64,000 nt of DNA, from positions 18,226-82,225 of the forward strand of contig CANEUH010000019.1 in NCBI GenBank assembly GCA_947441615.1. The letters run 5' to 3'. The stretch is from Bacteriovoracaceae bacterium (GTDB lineage: Bacteria; Bdellovibrionota; Bacteriovoracia; Bacteriovoracales; Bacteriovoracaceae). Numbering within the stretch: the first letter of the stretch is position 1; each line of letters begins with the position of its first letter. A program made the translations under genes and the position numbers. Shown piece by piece: positions 26,166 through 35,772 of the stretch. The notes under the pieces were generated by a model. The model was not told where the DNA came from, searched no databases, and saw only the letters and a list, made by a program, of their open reading frames with translations.

Positions 26166-26741
26166 ATGATGAAAGTTATTTTTGCCATGGCGTTCGCCAC
26201 AACCTCATTCCTCACTTTCGCCCAAGTCGAAAGAAAGCTATTTACCATGGAAAAAAATCATAATCCCGGGAACATCATGATGATTCATACTCAAACAGAC
26301 CAGGATTGCAAATTTGTTACGAGTAAAAAGAACAATGAAAATAATTTTTTAGAATTTTACTGGATAATGGACTTTGGTAATTCAAAAAAAGATGTTCATC
26401 CATTAATTAGAGATGAAATTAAAAAACGTGTTAGTTTCGCTGGTATCAATAACCGCAGTGATTCTTTCCGTGTTACCCTGAATGACCTTAAAGAACTTCG
26501 TCACGATTTAACAGACACGACGATGGAGATCATCGGTGAAATGAATCAGGGAAAATGTGGAGTAAAATCTATGCTTACTTTGGGCGCATCTGGAAATTAT
26601 AGAAAAATGGACCTTGAAAGGACTTACTGTGAGGTTTCAAAAAACTTAATAGGTTTACCCAATGGTTGCAATACCCTCCTTCTTGAAGGTAAAGACGCTT
26701 CTAATGGAGAATTGATTAAAGTCACTTTTAAAAAGAAATAA
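26166..26741 (+). CDS. Secreted protein of unknown function
   Basis: A 191-residue protein with a signal peptide (ending TFAQ). The mature part has four cysteines (DCKFV, KCGVKS, TYCEV, GCNTL) that could form two disulfides, and mixed alpha/beta character. AAAGGAG precedes the double ATG. Its end overlaps the convergent aroA by 14 bp. I do not recognise the family. Confidence 0.65.
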   Translation: MMKVIFAMAFATTSFLTFAQVERKLFTMEKNHNPGNIMMIHTQTDQDCKFVTSKKNNENNFLEFYWIMDFGNSKKDVHPLIRDEIKKRVSFAGINNRSDSFRVTLNDLKELRHDLTDTTMEIIGEMNQGKCGVKSMLTLGASGNYRKMDLERTYCEVSKNLIGLPNGCNTLLLEGKDASNGELIKVTFKKK

Positions 26742-27915
26742 TATCAAAGAATCCAGGGAAGGATTTATTCACTGAATCTGCAGGCGTTATCTTTCCTCCA
26801 GAGTGATGTAGTTGAAAAAGCGTTCCTGCCATAACCATGCGGTGATCATCCGGTAAAATCAAATCCACTTCTGAAGGAACTCGTTCTTTTGAGCCTTCGA
26901 TCCAAAGTGTTGATCCGTCAGAGTAGGCGTTTCGATTAAACATCTTGATCAATTTTATCACTTCTTCTAATCGATTACTCTCTTTGTGAATCAAGTTCGA
27001 TATACCCTTTAAGGAGTGCCTACCCTCAATATGACCAAGGAAATAAGTAAGTGTTGGCACTAAATCCAAGCAATCAGAAACGTCTAAATCAACGTTTCGA
27101 TGGATCTTCAGGGGACTCACAGAAATTCCCAATTCATTTTCTTCAACACAATGAAATGATTTTAAAAGATCGAACATCTTTGAATCCGCTTGAAATTCAT
27201 CATGGTGAAGTTTTGGAAAAACGATCTTGTGGTTTAAAGCAGCATATGCCATTGGATAACTAGCACTACTCCAATCTAGAGGGACTTCATAATGGTCCAT
27301 CGCTTTCAGTTTTTTTTGCAGCTCATTTGTCATTGCCCAATAACTTTGAGAAGACTTCATGTTCTTTGGGATAATCTCGGTCTTACTATCGTGATTGATC
27401 AATTGAAAGGCTGAAGCGAATTGAGTTGTTGATGAACAATCAACCTCTAAAAGAGAAGGGAATATCACTGGGCCTTTCAAAGTCAGTATGTCATCGTTAA
27501 GTTCCGCCAATGCACCTAATGATCGAGCTAAAGAAATAAATTCACTCCAAGGTCTGTCTTTTAATCTATGACCTAATTTTAGCGTATATTTTTGCTTACC
27601 AAGAAGGAGCATCACAGATAGAAAGCGGGCCGTCGTTCCCCCTTCCCCCACTGAAAGAAAGACCTCACCGTCTTTTTCACATTGAGGAAATGAATTTGAA
27701 AACTTAATCCCCTCACCAAAACTCTGAAACTCTAGCCCCATATCTTCCAAGCATCTCAAAAGATTTGAAACATCACTGGCATTGGGAAGATTATTAATGA
27801 CTGGAGAATTTTTTAAAAGAGCACAGAGAATTAAGACTCTATTTGCATAAGACTTAGATGGAGGTATTTTAATTGAAGTTAAGAGCGAGCTTTTCTTATT
27901 TTGTAAAGTCTTCAT
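26728..27915 (-). CDS. aroA: 3-phosphoshikimate 1-carboxyvinyltransferase (EPSP synthase)
   Basis: A 395-residue enzyme making 5-enolpyruvylshikimate 3-phosphate. It has the substrate loop PPSKSYANRVLILCALL at the N-terminus, GEGGTTARFLSVM near residue 90 and LPDDHRMVMAGTLF near the end. It is somewhat shorter than the usual 420-430 residues but shows both domains. It overlaps aroB by 20 bp, giving an aroBA unit. Confidence 0.92.
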   Translation of the reverse strand: MKTLQNKKSSLLTSIKIPPSKSYANRVLILCALLKNSPVINNLPNASDVSNLLRCLEDMGLEFQSFGEGIKFSNSFPQCEKDGEVFLSVGEGGTTARFLSVMLLLGKQKYTLKLGHRLKDRPWSEFISLARSLGALAELNDDILTLKGPVIFPSLLEVDCSSTTQFASAFQLINHDSKTEIIPKNMKSSQSYWAMTNELQKKLKAMDHYEVPLDWSSASYPMAYAALNHKIVFPKLHHDEFQADSKMFDLLKSFHCVEENELGISVSPLKIHRNVDLDVSDCLDLVPTLTYFLGHIEGRHSLKGISNLIHKESNRLEEVIKLIKMFNRNAYSDGSTLWIEGSKERVPSEVDLILPDDHRMVMAGTLFQLHHSGGKITPADSVNKSFPGFFDIISF

Positions 27916-28891
27916 GAGAAGTGATCTTTGCTTTAAAATCTTTCATCGACATTTCTTCAGCATAGCAAAAACCGATCTTCTTAACGAGAACCAGTCTGAT
28001 ATCTTTATCAATTTTTTTCTTGTCGTGTTCAATATAAGAAAGAAAAGCCTTCATATCAAAATTGGGGAAATTTGATAGTTCAAATTTTTCTTCTGGAAGA
28101 TTCATGGCCTTCACCATTTTCCCCCACTCCTTAAGCGAGTTTTCATCTTTCATGACTTTAAAAAGGTACTTGAGCCCCATTGCAACTGCATGGCCATGAG
28201 GAATTTTCAAAGTCAACTCGAAGGCATGTCCTAAAGTATGTCCTAAATTCAGAAGAATTCTTTCTCCCTTGTCTTTGAAATCTTTGTCCACAATCTCATT
28301 CTTATATTTCGCACAAGCAAGGGCAATGTCCTCAACTAGAGACTTGTTGTTAATGAGTTCATTAATATCTTGAGAGAGAAATCCATATTTCAAGATTTCT
28401 CCTTTACCTGATATCCATTCATCTTCAGGTAGAGAGGTTAAAAACTCTCCGCAAATGAACACTTTTTCAGGAAGGTGGAAGGCCCCCACTAAATTTTTTC
28501 CTTGTGGAAGATTCACGGCAACTTTTCCACCAATTGAACCATCTATCATCCCTAAGAGTGTTGTCGGTATTGAAACCCACTTGACTCCTCTTAAAATGGT
28601 GGCAGCTACAAAGCCAGCAAAATCAGTTGTGGCCCCACCGCCAATAGCATAAATCGTTGAGGATCTAGTCATTCCCTGTTTAAGAAAAAATTCAATGGCT
28701 GTTCTATAGACCTCTAAGTTTTTTTCTTCTTCAGGATTTTTTAACCAAAATATATGTGGTGAAAAGGATACCCACTGAGGTAAATGATTTTTAACTCGAT
28801 GATCTGCTATGGCAAAGAACTGACCGTCTTTGAAACTGTCTAGTTCTTTTAAGAGTTCGAGTTTTTTGAGATACGTAAGATTAGATTTCAT
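27896..28891 (-). CDS. aroB: 3-dehydroquinate synthase
   Basis: A 331-residue NAD+ and metal-dependent enzyme of the shikimate pathway. Motifs: YAIGGGATTDFAGFVAAT (nucleotide site), PTTLLGMIDGSIGGKVAVN, and the zinc ligands in LNLGHTLGHAFE and PHGHAVAMG. The length is slightly below that of E. coli AroB. It is the first gene of aroBA and divergent from the zinc-ribbon gene. Confidence 0.95.
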   Translation of the reverse strand: MKSNLTYLKKLELLKELDSFKDGQFFAIADHRVKNHLPQWVSFSPHIFWLKNPEEEKNLEVYRTAIEFFLKQGMTRSSTIYAIGGGATTDFAGFVAATILRGVKWVSIPTTLLGMIDGSIGGKVAVNLPQGKNLVGAFHLPEKVFICGEFLTSLPEDEWISGKGEILKYGFLSQDINELINNKSLVEDIALACAKYKNEIVDKDFKDKGERILLNLGHTLGHAFELTLKIPHGHAVAMGLKYLFKVMKDENSLKEWGKMVKAMNLPEEKFELSNFPNFDMKAFLSYIEHDKKKIDKDIRLVLVKKIGFCYAEEMSMKDFKAKITSHEDFTK

Positions 28892-28979
28892 GTATATATC
28901 ATTATCGTCAATTCCTAAGGAAAATGAAGTGAGTGTTAAGTCATTTTTAACATTAAAAGAAATCGACTCCCTGTCAAAA

Positions 28980-29612
28980 ATGAGAATTACTCAGCTAAAC
29001 GTCAAATCTGACCAGGAACTGCGAGTCCAAAAGCTCAACGATAAACGTCAGGGAATTGAAAATGAGATTATTTCGTTAAAAAAAGAAATCGTCCAACACC
29101 AGGGGCTTCTTGGAACAGTTGAAGACAAAATCAAAACGGCCGTTCAGCAAAAACAAAGATTGATTGACTTAGGCGGTGATGAAAAGAAGATCCAGGCCTA
29201 TGATCTTGAAATTAAATCTTTAGAGGACAAGGGATTCGAATACCTCTCAGTCATTGATGAGTTTGAGACAACGATAGCAGACCATAAGACTTTTCTAATT
29301 GGTCTTACTAAGACCCTAGGGGAAATTGATCAGGAAGTGCGAGAAGTACTTACCAAAATTGAAGCAGATATTAAGAACATCGATCTGCGCCTCGCTCTTC
29401 TTCGAGAAGAACTTCCACCTGAATTTAAAACCACACTCTCTAAGATCTCGGCCAAAAACCTCGCCTTTGGGCCTTTCACTAGAGTCGAGCAAGGCAGTTG
29501 TTTCTTTTGCCGCTTTAAAATATCAAGAATTGATGAATCTGAGATCGACATGCAAAAGAATTTGAAGACTTGCCCCCAGTGCACCCGTATCTTCTTGCCT
29601 TATGGGGCGTAA
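28980..29612 (+). CDS. Coiled-coil protein with C4 zinc ribbon
   Basis: A 210-residue protein. Residues 1-150 form a long charged coiled coil, and the C-terminus has CFFCRFKI and CPQCTRIF, a four-cysteine zinc ribbon. This is the widespread C4-type zinc-ribbon family (CdsZ/HP0958-like), linked to flagellar, secretion or nucleic-acid functions. I start at the ATG at 28980; the longest frame would run back through the aroB promoter region. It directly precedes rnpB, a neighbourhood I recall from other proteobacteria. Confidence 0.85.
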   Translation: MRITQLNVKSDQELRVQKLNDKRQGIENEIISLKKEIVQHQGLLGTVEDKIKTAVQQKQRLIDLGGDEKKIQAYDLEIKSLEDKGFEYLSVIDEFETTIADHKTFLIGLTKTLGEIDQEVREVLTKIEADIKNIDLRLALLREELPPEFKTTLSKISAKNLAFGPFTRVEQGSCFFCRFKISRIDESEIDMQKNLKTCPQCTRIFLPYGA

Positions 29613-29630
29613 TTTCGCTATATAACCCCT

Positions 29631-29931
29631 ACCGAGATCAGGGGACTGTCGCCGCCGCAAGGGGGAGGAAAGTCCGGACACCATAGAGCATCGTAGCGGG
29701 TAACGCCCGTCCGCCGTGAGGCGAGGACAAGTGCAACAGAAAGGATGTATGGCCGACTTCGGTCGGTGCGTAGTGAAATCAGGTAAACTCTACGAGGTGC
29801 AAGCCCATGTAGGTGAGCGTTGAGTCTGCTCGAGGAGCTCACGGGTAGGGTGCTGGAGCTCTGGGGTAACCCAGGGCCTAGAGGAATGATGGTTTAATAC
29901 AGAATCCGGCTTATTCCTGATCTCGGTTTTT
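29631..29931 (+). ncRNA. rnpB: RNase P RNA, bacterial class A
   Basis: The hallmark GAGGAAAGTCCGGACACC is near 29666 and the universal ACAGAATCCGGCTTA near 29900, with GTGCAACAGAAAG between. The ends form a 12-bp P1 helix, ACCGAGATCAGG (29631-29642) with CCTGATCTCGGT (29916-29927), followed by a T run. It is about 300 nt, shorter than the E. coli RNA, implying loss of some peripheral helices. Confidence 0.96.
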
Positions 29932-30003
29932 TCTAACTCAAGATAGACTATAAAAATTTCATTCACATTTAATTCAATTCCATCAAATGATACTCTCCTT
30001 CCC

Positions 30004-30861
30004 ATGAAAATAACATTCTTAGCTCTTCTCATCATGGCGTCATGTATTCCTATGGAACAAAAAGGGAAACTCACCTTTAGAGATTTACGCCAAGAAGAAA
30101 TTGATGAAATGGAAAGAAGACAGGAAGCCATTCGTCAGGCAGAAGTGGCAAGGCTAGAATTACAAAGAGAAAAAAAACGGGAAATGGAAGAGATTATTTC
30201 GGATGCAAAAGCTGGATTTGAAGAGATTAAACCACTCCTAAAAAGTAAATGCTTTGATTGCCATGACTCGAATACAAAACTTCCTGCTTACGGAAGAATT
30301 TTTCCACGAATTAATCCCATACATAAACATCAAGTGGAAGGAATTAAGGCCCTCGATTTTGTCGATGGTTATCCATTAAAAGCCCAAGGTACCCCATTAC
30401 AAATCTCCCTTCTAAAATCTATCCGAGATGAAGTTCTAGATCGTGGAATGCCACTCAAATCTTATACTCTTGTTTACCGTTCAAAACGAATTTTTGAGGA
30501 GGATGAACGTAGGATATTAAATTGGGTTGATCCACTCATCACTCGCCTTCAGGATTTCTCTGGGAAATACGAACCAATGGAATCAAATCCAAGAAGTGAT
30601 GCTCTAAAAATACTAGAAATGAAGTGTTACCGATGCCATGCTCATGGGGTTGCCAAGGGAGGGTTTGGTGATATGGAAGATACAAAAAAACTTTTAAGCA
30701 GTGGGTACGTGGATTTAAACAATCCAGATCAGTCTGAAATCTATAAATTATCAGAAAATAAAGAAATGCCTACCAATAAGCGTGATGCTCTCAGTGATCA
30801 TGAACTGTTTACTTTACGCGAATGGCTCATCTTAGAATCGAAAGAAAAACCAAAGAACTAA
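30004..30861 (+). CDS. Dihaem c-type cytochrome-like lipoprotein
   Basis: A 285-residue protein with a lipobox-like signal (IMASC), a charged helix (residues 30-75), then two CxxCH haem motifs: CFDCH near 82 and CYRCH near 205. The region after the first resembles haem-binding domains that carry CxxCH plus a distal methionine. GMPL and EMPT are candidate ligands. It is probably anchored in the periplasm for electron transfer. It is alone, not beside oxidase genes. Confidence 0.78.
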   Translation: MKITFLALLIMASCIPMEQKGKLTFRDLRQEEIDEMERRQEAIRQAEVARLELQREKKREMEEIISDAKAGFEEIKPLLKSKCFDCHDSNTKLPAYGRIFPRINPIHKHQVEGIKALDFVDGYPLKAQGTPLQISLLKSIRDEVLDRGMPLKSYTLVYRSKRIFEEDERRILNWVDPLITRLQDFSGKYEPMESNPRSDALKILEMKCYRCHAHGVAKGGFGDMEDTKKLLSSGYVDLNNPDQSEIYKLSENKEMPTNKRDALSDHELFTLREWLILESKEKPKN

Positions 30862-30872
30862 ATATGAAATTT

Positions 30873-31919
30873 TTAAGATTTTAGCTTTTTATAGCCGTCA
30901 ATGGCCTTAAGAGTGGCGGTAGATAAGTTTGAAGTCTTTCCTTCAACAGTTCGCCATTCACCTTTGAATTCAGGAAATAATCTTTTAAATTGAGTCTCAT
31001 TCATCTCGACAATAGTATTCTTAATCGAGTACTTCGTAATCCCTGTTTTGAAAGTCATTAATCCTTCAAATTCATGATGGGTATGAGGATATTGTTTTAA
31101 AGAATTGTCAGTACTTTCTAACACAAAAGTTGGTACTTCATACTGTCCCTCTAACCACTCCCCTTTCTTTTTTTGATAGACAAGGATCTTATCTTTTTTT
31201 ATCACTAAAACTCGCACAAGAGTAAGTTCATGATCGATAGCTTTTTTCTTATCAAAGTCCTTTATCAAAGGCAGTAAAAGTGGATCACCTTTTTGAAAAC
31301 TCGTGCAATCCTTTTTAAGCGGACATAGCTCACAACTCGCCTTCCTCGCCTGACAATAAGTGCGACCCAAATCCATCAAGGCTTCATTGAGTTTTCGATA
31401 GGACTCCACTCTGGGAAAAATCTTTTTGCTGGAAAAAAGAGCATGAATCTCTTTTTGTAATTTTATGCCTTTTTCAATTTTTATATTAAAAAGTCTCGCA
31501 ATAACACGCTCAAGATTAGCATCTACCGCCAAGGCTCGTTGATCCATTCCAATCCCAACCAGAGCGTTGGACGTATAAGGCCCAATGCCAGGTATTCCCA
31601 TGAGGATAGAGGGATCTTTCGGGAACTCACCTTTGTGATCTTGAACCAGTGTTTCTGCAATTTTTTTTAAATTTCTCGCTCGACGATAATAACCTAATCC
31701 TTTCCACGCAATCAGGAGTTCTTCTTCGGTGGCTTTGGCCAGTTGAAAAAGATCAGGAAATGTCACTAAAAAGCGCTCAAAATGATTTTTGACTGTTCCT
31801 ACGGTCGTCTGTTGAAGCATGATTTCAGAAACAAGAGTCCCATAGAGTGTGCGGTTTTTTCGCCAGGGTAAAAATGAAAATTCTTTCTCAGACCAATTCA
31901 ACAGCTTATCTAGTTTCAT
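30873..31919 (-). CDS. mutY: Adenine DNA glycosylase
   Basis: A 348-residue base-excision enzyme removing A opposite 8-oxoG. LPWRKNRTLYGTLVSEIMLQ and GIPGIGPYTSNAL form the helix-hairpin-helix region, with DANLERVIARL carrying the catalytic aspartate. The 4Fe-4S loop CQARKASCELCPLKKDC is present. A degenerate Nudix-like C-terminal domain recognises 8-oxoG. Normal length. Confidence 0.95.
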   Translation of the reverse strand: MKLDKLLNWSEKEFSFLPWRKNRTLYGTLVSEIMLQQTTVGTVKNHFERFLVTFPDLFQLAKATEEELLIAWKGLGYYRRARNLKKIAETLVQDHKGEFPKDPSILMGIPGIGPYTSNALVGIGMDQRALAVDANLERVIARLFNIKIEKGIKLQKEIHALFSSKKIFPRVESYRKLNEALMDLGRTYCQARKASCELCPLKKDCTSFQKGDPLLLPLIKDFDKKKAIDHELTLVRVLVIKKDKILVYQKKKGEWLEGQYEVPTFVLESTDNSLKQYPHTHHEFEGLMTFKTGITKYSIKNTIVEMNETQFKRLFPEFKGEWRTVEGKTSNLSTATLKAIDGYKKLKS

Positions 31920-31953
31920 TCATGTATTGTGATCGGAAATCAGTTTAATGACA

Positions 31954-31989
31954 AGAAGCCTGGAGGAAGAAAATCCTTTCCAGGCTTCT
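31954..31989. terminator. Hairpin between mutY and the 32-kb secreted-protein gene
   Basis: Perfect 10-bp arms AGAAGCCTGG (31954-31963) and CCAGGCTTCT (31980-31989). It lies 13 bp past the stop of the minus-strand gene at 32003, so it probably ends that transcript before mutY. T tracts are weak on both strands. Confidence 0.6.
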
Positions 31990-32002
31990 TTATCTCAGAA
32001 TT

Positions 32003-33364
32003 CTACATGTCCGTACTAATAAAACGACCATCTTTAATTTTTAACTTAGGGAATCCTAATTTGTTAACTGGTTTTTTGAAAACATCTTTAATCTGCATAG
32101 AAAAACCGAATCTTCTTGGCTTCCTAATATGCTCAAAGCATTTAAGATTCATATTATAGGTTTGTCCCGTAATTTTCGTCAGTGATTTAAGCCTTGTTGA
32201 ATAAGTTTCTTCCACATCTTTTATTTTTGGAAAATCATAAAGATCAATTTGCAGGTTTGGATTCTCAGCAATAAAAGCATCTACATGCGGCGCCATCTCA
32301 TCTACCATATCTATCACCTCTTTTGAAGGTTGAACAAATTCACTGCTCCCTTGAATGGACTTAATAGAAAGGGCCATCTTGGTAAACTCAACCTTGGCCT
32401 TATCCGAAAAATCTTCAAAAGAATCAACTGATTCCACTTTACCCTCGAGTTGATCTATTGTGTCCTCACTTAAAAAATCATCGGCCCTTGGAATATGATC
32501 ACCATTAACGGCGACCACGATTTCTGGGTTTTCGACAATTGCTCTTGAAATAGCTAGCCCTGCTCTCAAGTCAGGAGTCATGGGCTTAATGGGTGAAACT
32601 TGGAACTTAATAGAAGGATTTTCTCCTAGCTTAGGATTTGTCTTAATTTTTTTTCTTGTTCCCATGACTAATTCATCTTCAGCTTCTGATTGAGCAAGGT
32701 AAACGAGATAATCACAAAGTTTTTTAGGAAGTTCTTCCAGTATTGGCTCAAATTCACAGGAATTAGGTTTTCTAATTTTAGACTTCTTTCCATTAGGAGA
32801 GATACAAACAACTTCTTTTGTATCTTGATCCTTATAAAACTCGACTTCTTCTTTAAGATCCTCAAGAGAAATCCTATGGCTCTCCATCTGAACAGCTCCA
32901 CAAGGCCAGCTTCTATCAGCTATTTCTGCTTTAAAAGCAGCGCCCATTTCTTTTCTCGCAATAGCTATTTCGTCCTGCGTTCTCTCTGGAAATGAAAAAA
33001 CAGGCTTCACTGGTTTTAGAAATTTTGAAAAAATACTCGATATTTTCTTATCTTTAAATGATATTTTAGTAACTGGATGTCCCTTTTTGATCCCAAATTT
33101 TTTAGGGGCTGCACCAGGTACTTCTAAAGTGTATAGAACTTGGCCCATTTTTTTTTCATTGGCGCGACAGTTGGTCCCTAATAGATCTTGCTTTTGAACC
33201 AATAAAGTTCCCACCTCGTAATCACTCATCTTCATCACCATCTGTTGGAGATTCTCCTGAGTAATTTGGACATATTTACTTTTAGACCCATTTCCGTTTT
33301 TACCCGAGACCATCAAAGGCACAATTAAAAGAAGAGATGCCCATATAAAAGTACTCTTGTTCAT
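32003..33364 (-). CDS. Large secreted protein of unknown function
   Basis: A 453-residue protein with a signal peptide (ending MVSG). The mature part is Lys/Glu-rich with several cysteines and no recognised catalytic motif. It includes IVENPEIVVAVNGDHIPRAD. I use the ATG at 33364, preceded by AAGGAG, six codons inside the longest frame. It is isolated, with a terminator downstream. Family not recognised. Confidence 0.7.
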   Translation of the reverse strand: MNKSTFIWASLLLIVPLMVSGKNGNGSKSKYVQITQENLQQMVMKMSDYEVGTLLVQKQDLLGTNCRANEKKMGQVLYTLEVPGAAPKKFGIKKGHPVTKISFKDKKISSIFSKFLKPVKPVFSFPERTQDEIAIARKEMGAAFKAEIADRSWPCGAVQMESHRISLEDLKEEVEFYKDQDTKEVVCISPNGKKSKIRKPNSCEFEPILEELPKKLCDYLVYLAQSEAEDELVMGTRKKIKTNPKLGENPSIKFQVSPIKPMTPDLRAGLAISRAIVENPEIVVAVNGDHIPRADDFLSEDTIDQLEGKVESVDSFEDFSDKAKVEFTKMALSIKSIQGSSEFVQPSKEVIDMVDEMAPHVDAFIAENPNLQIDLYDFPKIKDVEETYSTRLKSLTKITGQTYNMNLKCFEHIRKPRRFGFSMQIKDVFKKPVNKLGFPKLKIKDGRFISTDM

Positions 33365-33536
33365 AAAATCTCCTTCGTTCATTATTTCGATAATTATAAG
33401 TTCCTATCATCAGAGTCTTGTTTTAAATTAACAAAGACATGTTATTTTAAGGAGTTAGAATCATTTCACAGAAGCTCTGTGAGCCAAATATTGGAGGGAT
33501 TTATTTATAACCCATGGGAATAACATGAATTCATTC

Positions 33537-33564
33537 TTGAATAGAACTTAATTTAAATTATAAT
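33537..33564 (+). promoter_or_regulatory. Sigma-70-type promoter before the prepilin-like gene
   Basis: TTGAAT (33537-33542) and TATAAT (33559-33564) are separated by 16 bases and end 22 bases before the ATG at 33587. This fits expression of the prepilin-like gene and its downstream neighbour. Confidence 0.55.
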
Positions 33565-33586
33565 AAACTCAACCAGGGAGTTATTG

Positions 33587-34303
33587 ATGGTTATTCTGAG
33601 GACAAATAGAGGCTTCTCGCTGGTTCAAGTGCTCATTGCTATCGGCATGACGGGGATCCTTTCCGCTATTCTCATGAACCTGACAGAGCAGCAGACTAAG
33701 CAGCAGAAAAAAGCAGTCGTAGATGGTGAAATGAATGAGGTCATCACTCAAATCCGCTCTATCCTTAGTAACGAAGACTCATGCAATGCTACTCTTGTGA
33801 ATAAAAAAAGAGATCAGGATTTTTTAAGACTTATGACTACCAATAAAACGGGAACTCTCATTTATGAAGAGGTGGATGGAGACCCGGATGAATTCTTTCG
33901 CGGAACAAAAATAAATTTTATTGGTCTAAGAATCCTGTCTAATAATGAAGTTAAAAGCATTCAAGGATTAAGTCCTCAGACAGGCGTCATCGTGGTACAA
34001 GTGGAGTTAAAAAAACCAGATAAGCTTATTGGTGGAAGGTCGATTAAAAAGAATTTTGAAGTTAGAGTTTTGTATGGAACAGAGGGGCTCGTTCGAGATC
34101 CTCTTTCTGCTACTGGAGTAGTCACAAATTGCAAGTCAGAATTTGGTCAAGAAAGTTTTATTAAAGATCTTAAAACAGGTAAAGCCTTAGAACCTGAAGA
34201 AGATGGAGTTTTTAGGGCCGGACAAGAATTTCTTGGAATGTGTGTCCGAGAAGATGAGACAAATCCTGGTGCTTCGGTCATACATTGTATTAAAACATCA
34301 TGA
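33587..34303 (+). CDS. Prepilin-like (type IV pilin/pseudopilin) protein
   Basis: A 238-residue protein with the type IV prepilin pattern: a short basic leader (ILRTNR), the cleavage site G^FSLVQVLIAIG and a long hydrophobic helix. Position +5 of the mature protein is Gln instead of the usual Glu. The globular domain holds CNATL, TNCKSE and MCVRED cysteines. No pilus machinery is next to it, so it may be a minor pseudopilin. It is followed after 16 bp by a membrane-anchored protein. Confidence 0.75.
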   Translation: MVILRTNRGFSLVQVLIAIGMTGILSAILMNLTEQQTKQQKKAVVDGEMNEVITQIRSILSNEDSCNATLVNKKRDQDFLRLMTTNKTGTLIYEEVDGDPDEFFRGTKINFIGLRILSNNEVKSIQGLSPQTGVIVVQVELKKPDKLIGGRSIKKNFEVRVLYGTEGLVRDPLSATGVVTNCKSEFGQESFIKDLKTGKALEPEEDGVFRAGQEFLGMCVREDETNPGASVIHCIKTS

Positions 34304-34319
34304 TTATTAAGGATTATAT

Positions 34320-34994
34320 TTGAAACAGAAATCTGATACTAGCACGATTAAAAATCAGTTAACACTTATACTCTTTTTAATCGTTATTCTGGTTGGTGGT
34401 GGTTTTTATTATTACTCTGAAATATCTCATGAATCTGATACTCAAGAGGTAGGCACATCTGTTAAAGGATCTGATTCTTCTCTTGATGCTATTACTCAAG
34501 CAGAAGCTGAAATCCCGCCTCTAAAAAATCAGGGGGTTGATTTTAATGAGTTGAAAAAAAACAATAGCTGCTCAACTCTTGGAACTCTCTGTTCAGATAT
34601 GGGTCTCACTTATGCTAAAGAATCAATTTCGATTTCGGAAGACAAAGTCGTCATCTATGTCAATATTGACTCTCTACCAACTGATCAGCTGGCCGAAGAA
34701 TTTAAAAAACTTTCTCCATCACAAAAAGCGGAATTTATCATGGGTAAAAAAGGAACTCACCCGAAATTAATTGAAGAAGTGATAAAAAGAAACCCGATTC
34801 ATCTTCTAGTCGTGGGTTTTAATGCTCTAGATGATATTATCATTAACAAACATATCCTTAATATTAGCTACAAACAGCTTCCACCCATGAACGAGGCCCT
34901 TCATGAGTTTTTATTCGGAGAGATCTTCTACAACGGAAAATTCAAACGCTACAGGAAATATGTGGGTTACTACTCCGCTTTTTCGAATTTGTAA
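34320..34994 (+). CDS. Single-span membrane protein of unknown function
   Basis: A 224-residue protein with one N-terminal membrane helix (LILFLIVILVGGGFYYY) and a mainly helical periplasmic part. The start is a TTG 6 bases after AAGGA. It is likely co-transcribed with the prepilin-like gene. One short Cys pair (CSTLGTLC) is notable. No family recognised. Confidence 0.65.
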   Translation: MKQKSDTSTIKNQLTLILFLIVILVGGGFYYYSEISHESDTQEVGTSVKGSDSSLDAITQAEAEIPPLKNQGVDFNELKKNNSCSTLGTLCSDMGLTYAKESISISEDKVVIYVNIDSLPTDQLAEEFKKLSPSQKAEFIMGKKGTHPKLIEEVIKRNPIHLLVVGFNALDDIIINKHILNISYKQLPPMNEALHEFLFGEIFYNGKFKRYRKYVGYYSAFSNL

Positions 34995-34995
34995 T

Positions 34996-35772
34996 TTACT
35001 TACAAGATTGGATCAATTGGCCTGAAAGGTCTATCATCTCTTTTGCTGTTAATGGCATTTTATCACCGCGAAGTTTTCCATTTTTCTTTTCAACGAAATC
35101 GGAAAACTCTTTGTGAAATTCATATATATCAGTAATGATCACTAACTTTTTTGCATCTGATCTTTCAATCCAATCCATGAGACGTTTGTAATCGTTAAGT
35201 CCCTGGTTATTACACAATTGATCGATATCTCCCGCTTGTTTAATGGAAGTATCAAACATCATCACGTTTACTTTTTGATTAAATCCGCAGGCCTTATCTA
35301 ATTTACTGACCAATGATTTTCGATGGCAACTTCCATCCTTCTCTGAATAATCAAATTCCTTCATTGATGAACTTGTATCAATCCACAAATCAAGTTTTGC
35401 CTGAGTGGCTTTTTCTTTTTTTGATTTACCACAGAACATATCAAACGCATTAGTTTTGTCACACTCGATGACGTCTCTATCAACTGACTTTGCAGTAGGA
35501 ATAACTGGACCTTCCGTCACTATTTTTACCGTTTCAACGACTTCCGCGTTCGCATCATCTTTTTTATAAAGTCCATACTGAGGGTCAAAGCAATACTCTC
35601 CCATCATTTCACACTGAAGTTCCGCTACAGGCCTACGAAATAAAATAGGGGTACTCTCAAGAAGGTTCTGAACTGCAGAAACCTTTGTATTCGAAATAAA
35701 CCAAACCTCAAGCTCCCTGGGAGCTGAAAAGGTGGTGGTAGAAAATAGAAGAAAAAATATAATTTTAATCAA
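34996..35772 (-). CDS. Secreted VWA-like protein with MIDAS motif
   Basis: A 258-residue protein with a signal peptide. LWIDTSSSM supplies the D-x-S-x-S metal-ion-dependent adhesion site of von Willebrand A domains, followed by a VMMFDTS strand and an LVIITDIYEF strand ending in Asp. Several cysteines suggest disulfides. Such proteins bind partner proteins in the periplasm or at the surface. It overlaps the XRE gene by an ATGA, a regulator-target pair. Confidence 0.72.
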   Translation of the reverse strand: MIKIIFFLLFSTTTFSAPRELEVWFISNTKVSAVQNLLESTPILFRRPVAELQCEMMGEYCFDPQYGLYKKDDANAEVVETVKIVTEGPVIPTAKSVDRDVIECDKTNAFDMFCGKSKKEKATQAKLDLWIDTSSSMKEFDYSEKDGSCHRKSLVSKLDKACGFNQKVNVMMFDTSIKQAGDIDQLCNNQGLNDYKRLMDWIERSDAKKLVIITDIYEFHKEFSDFVEKKNGKLRGDKMPLTAKEMIDLSGQLIQSCK

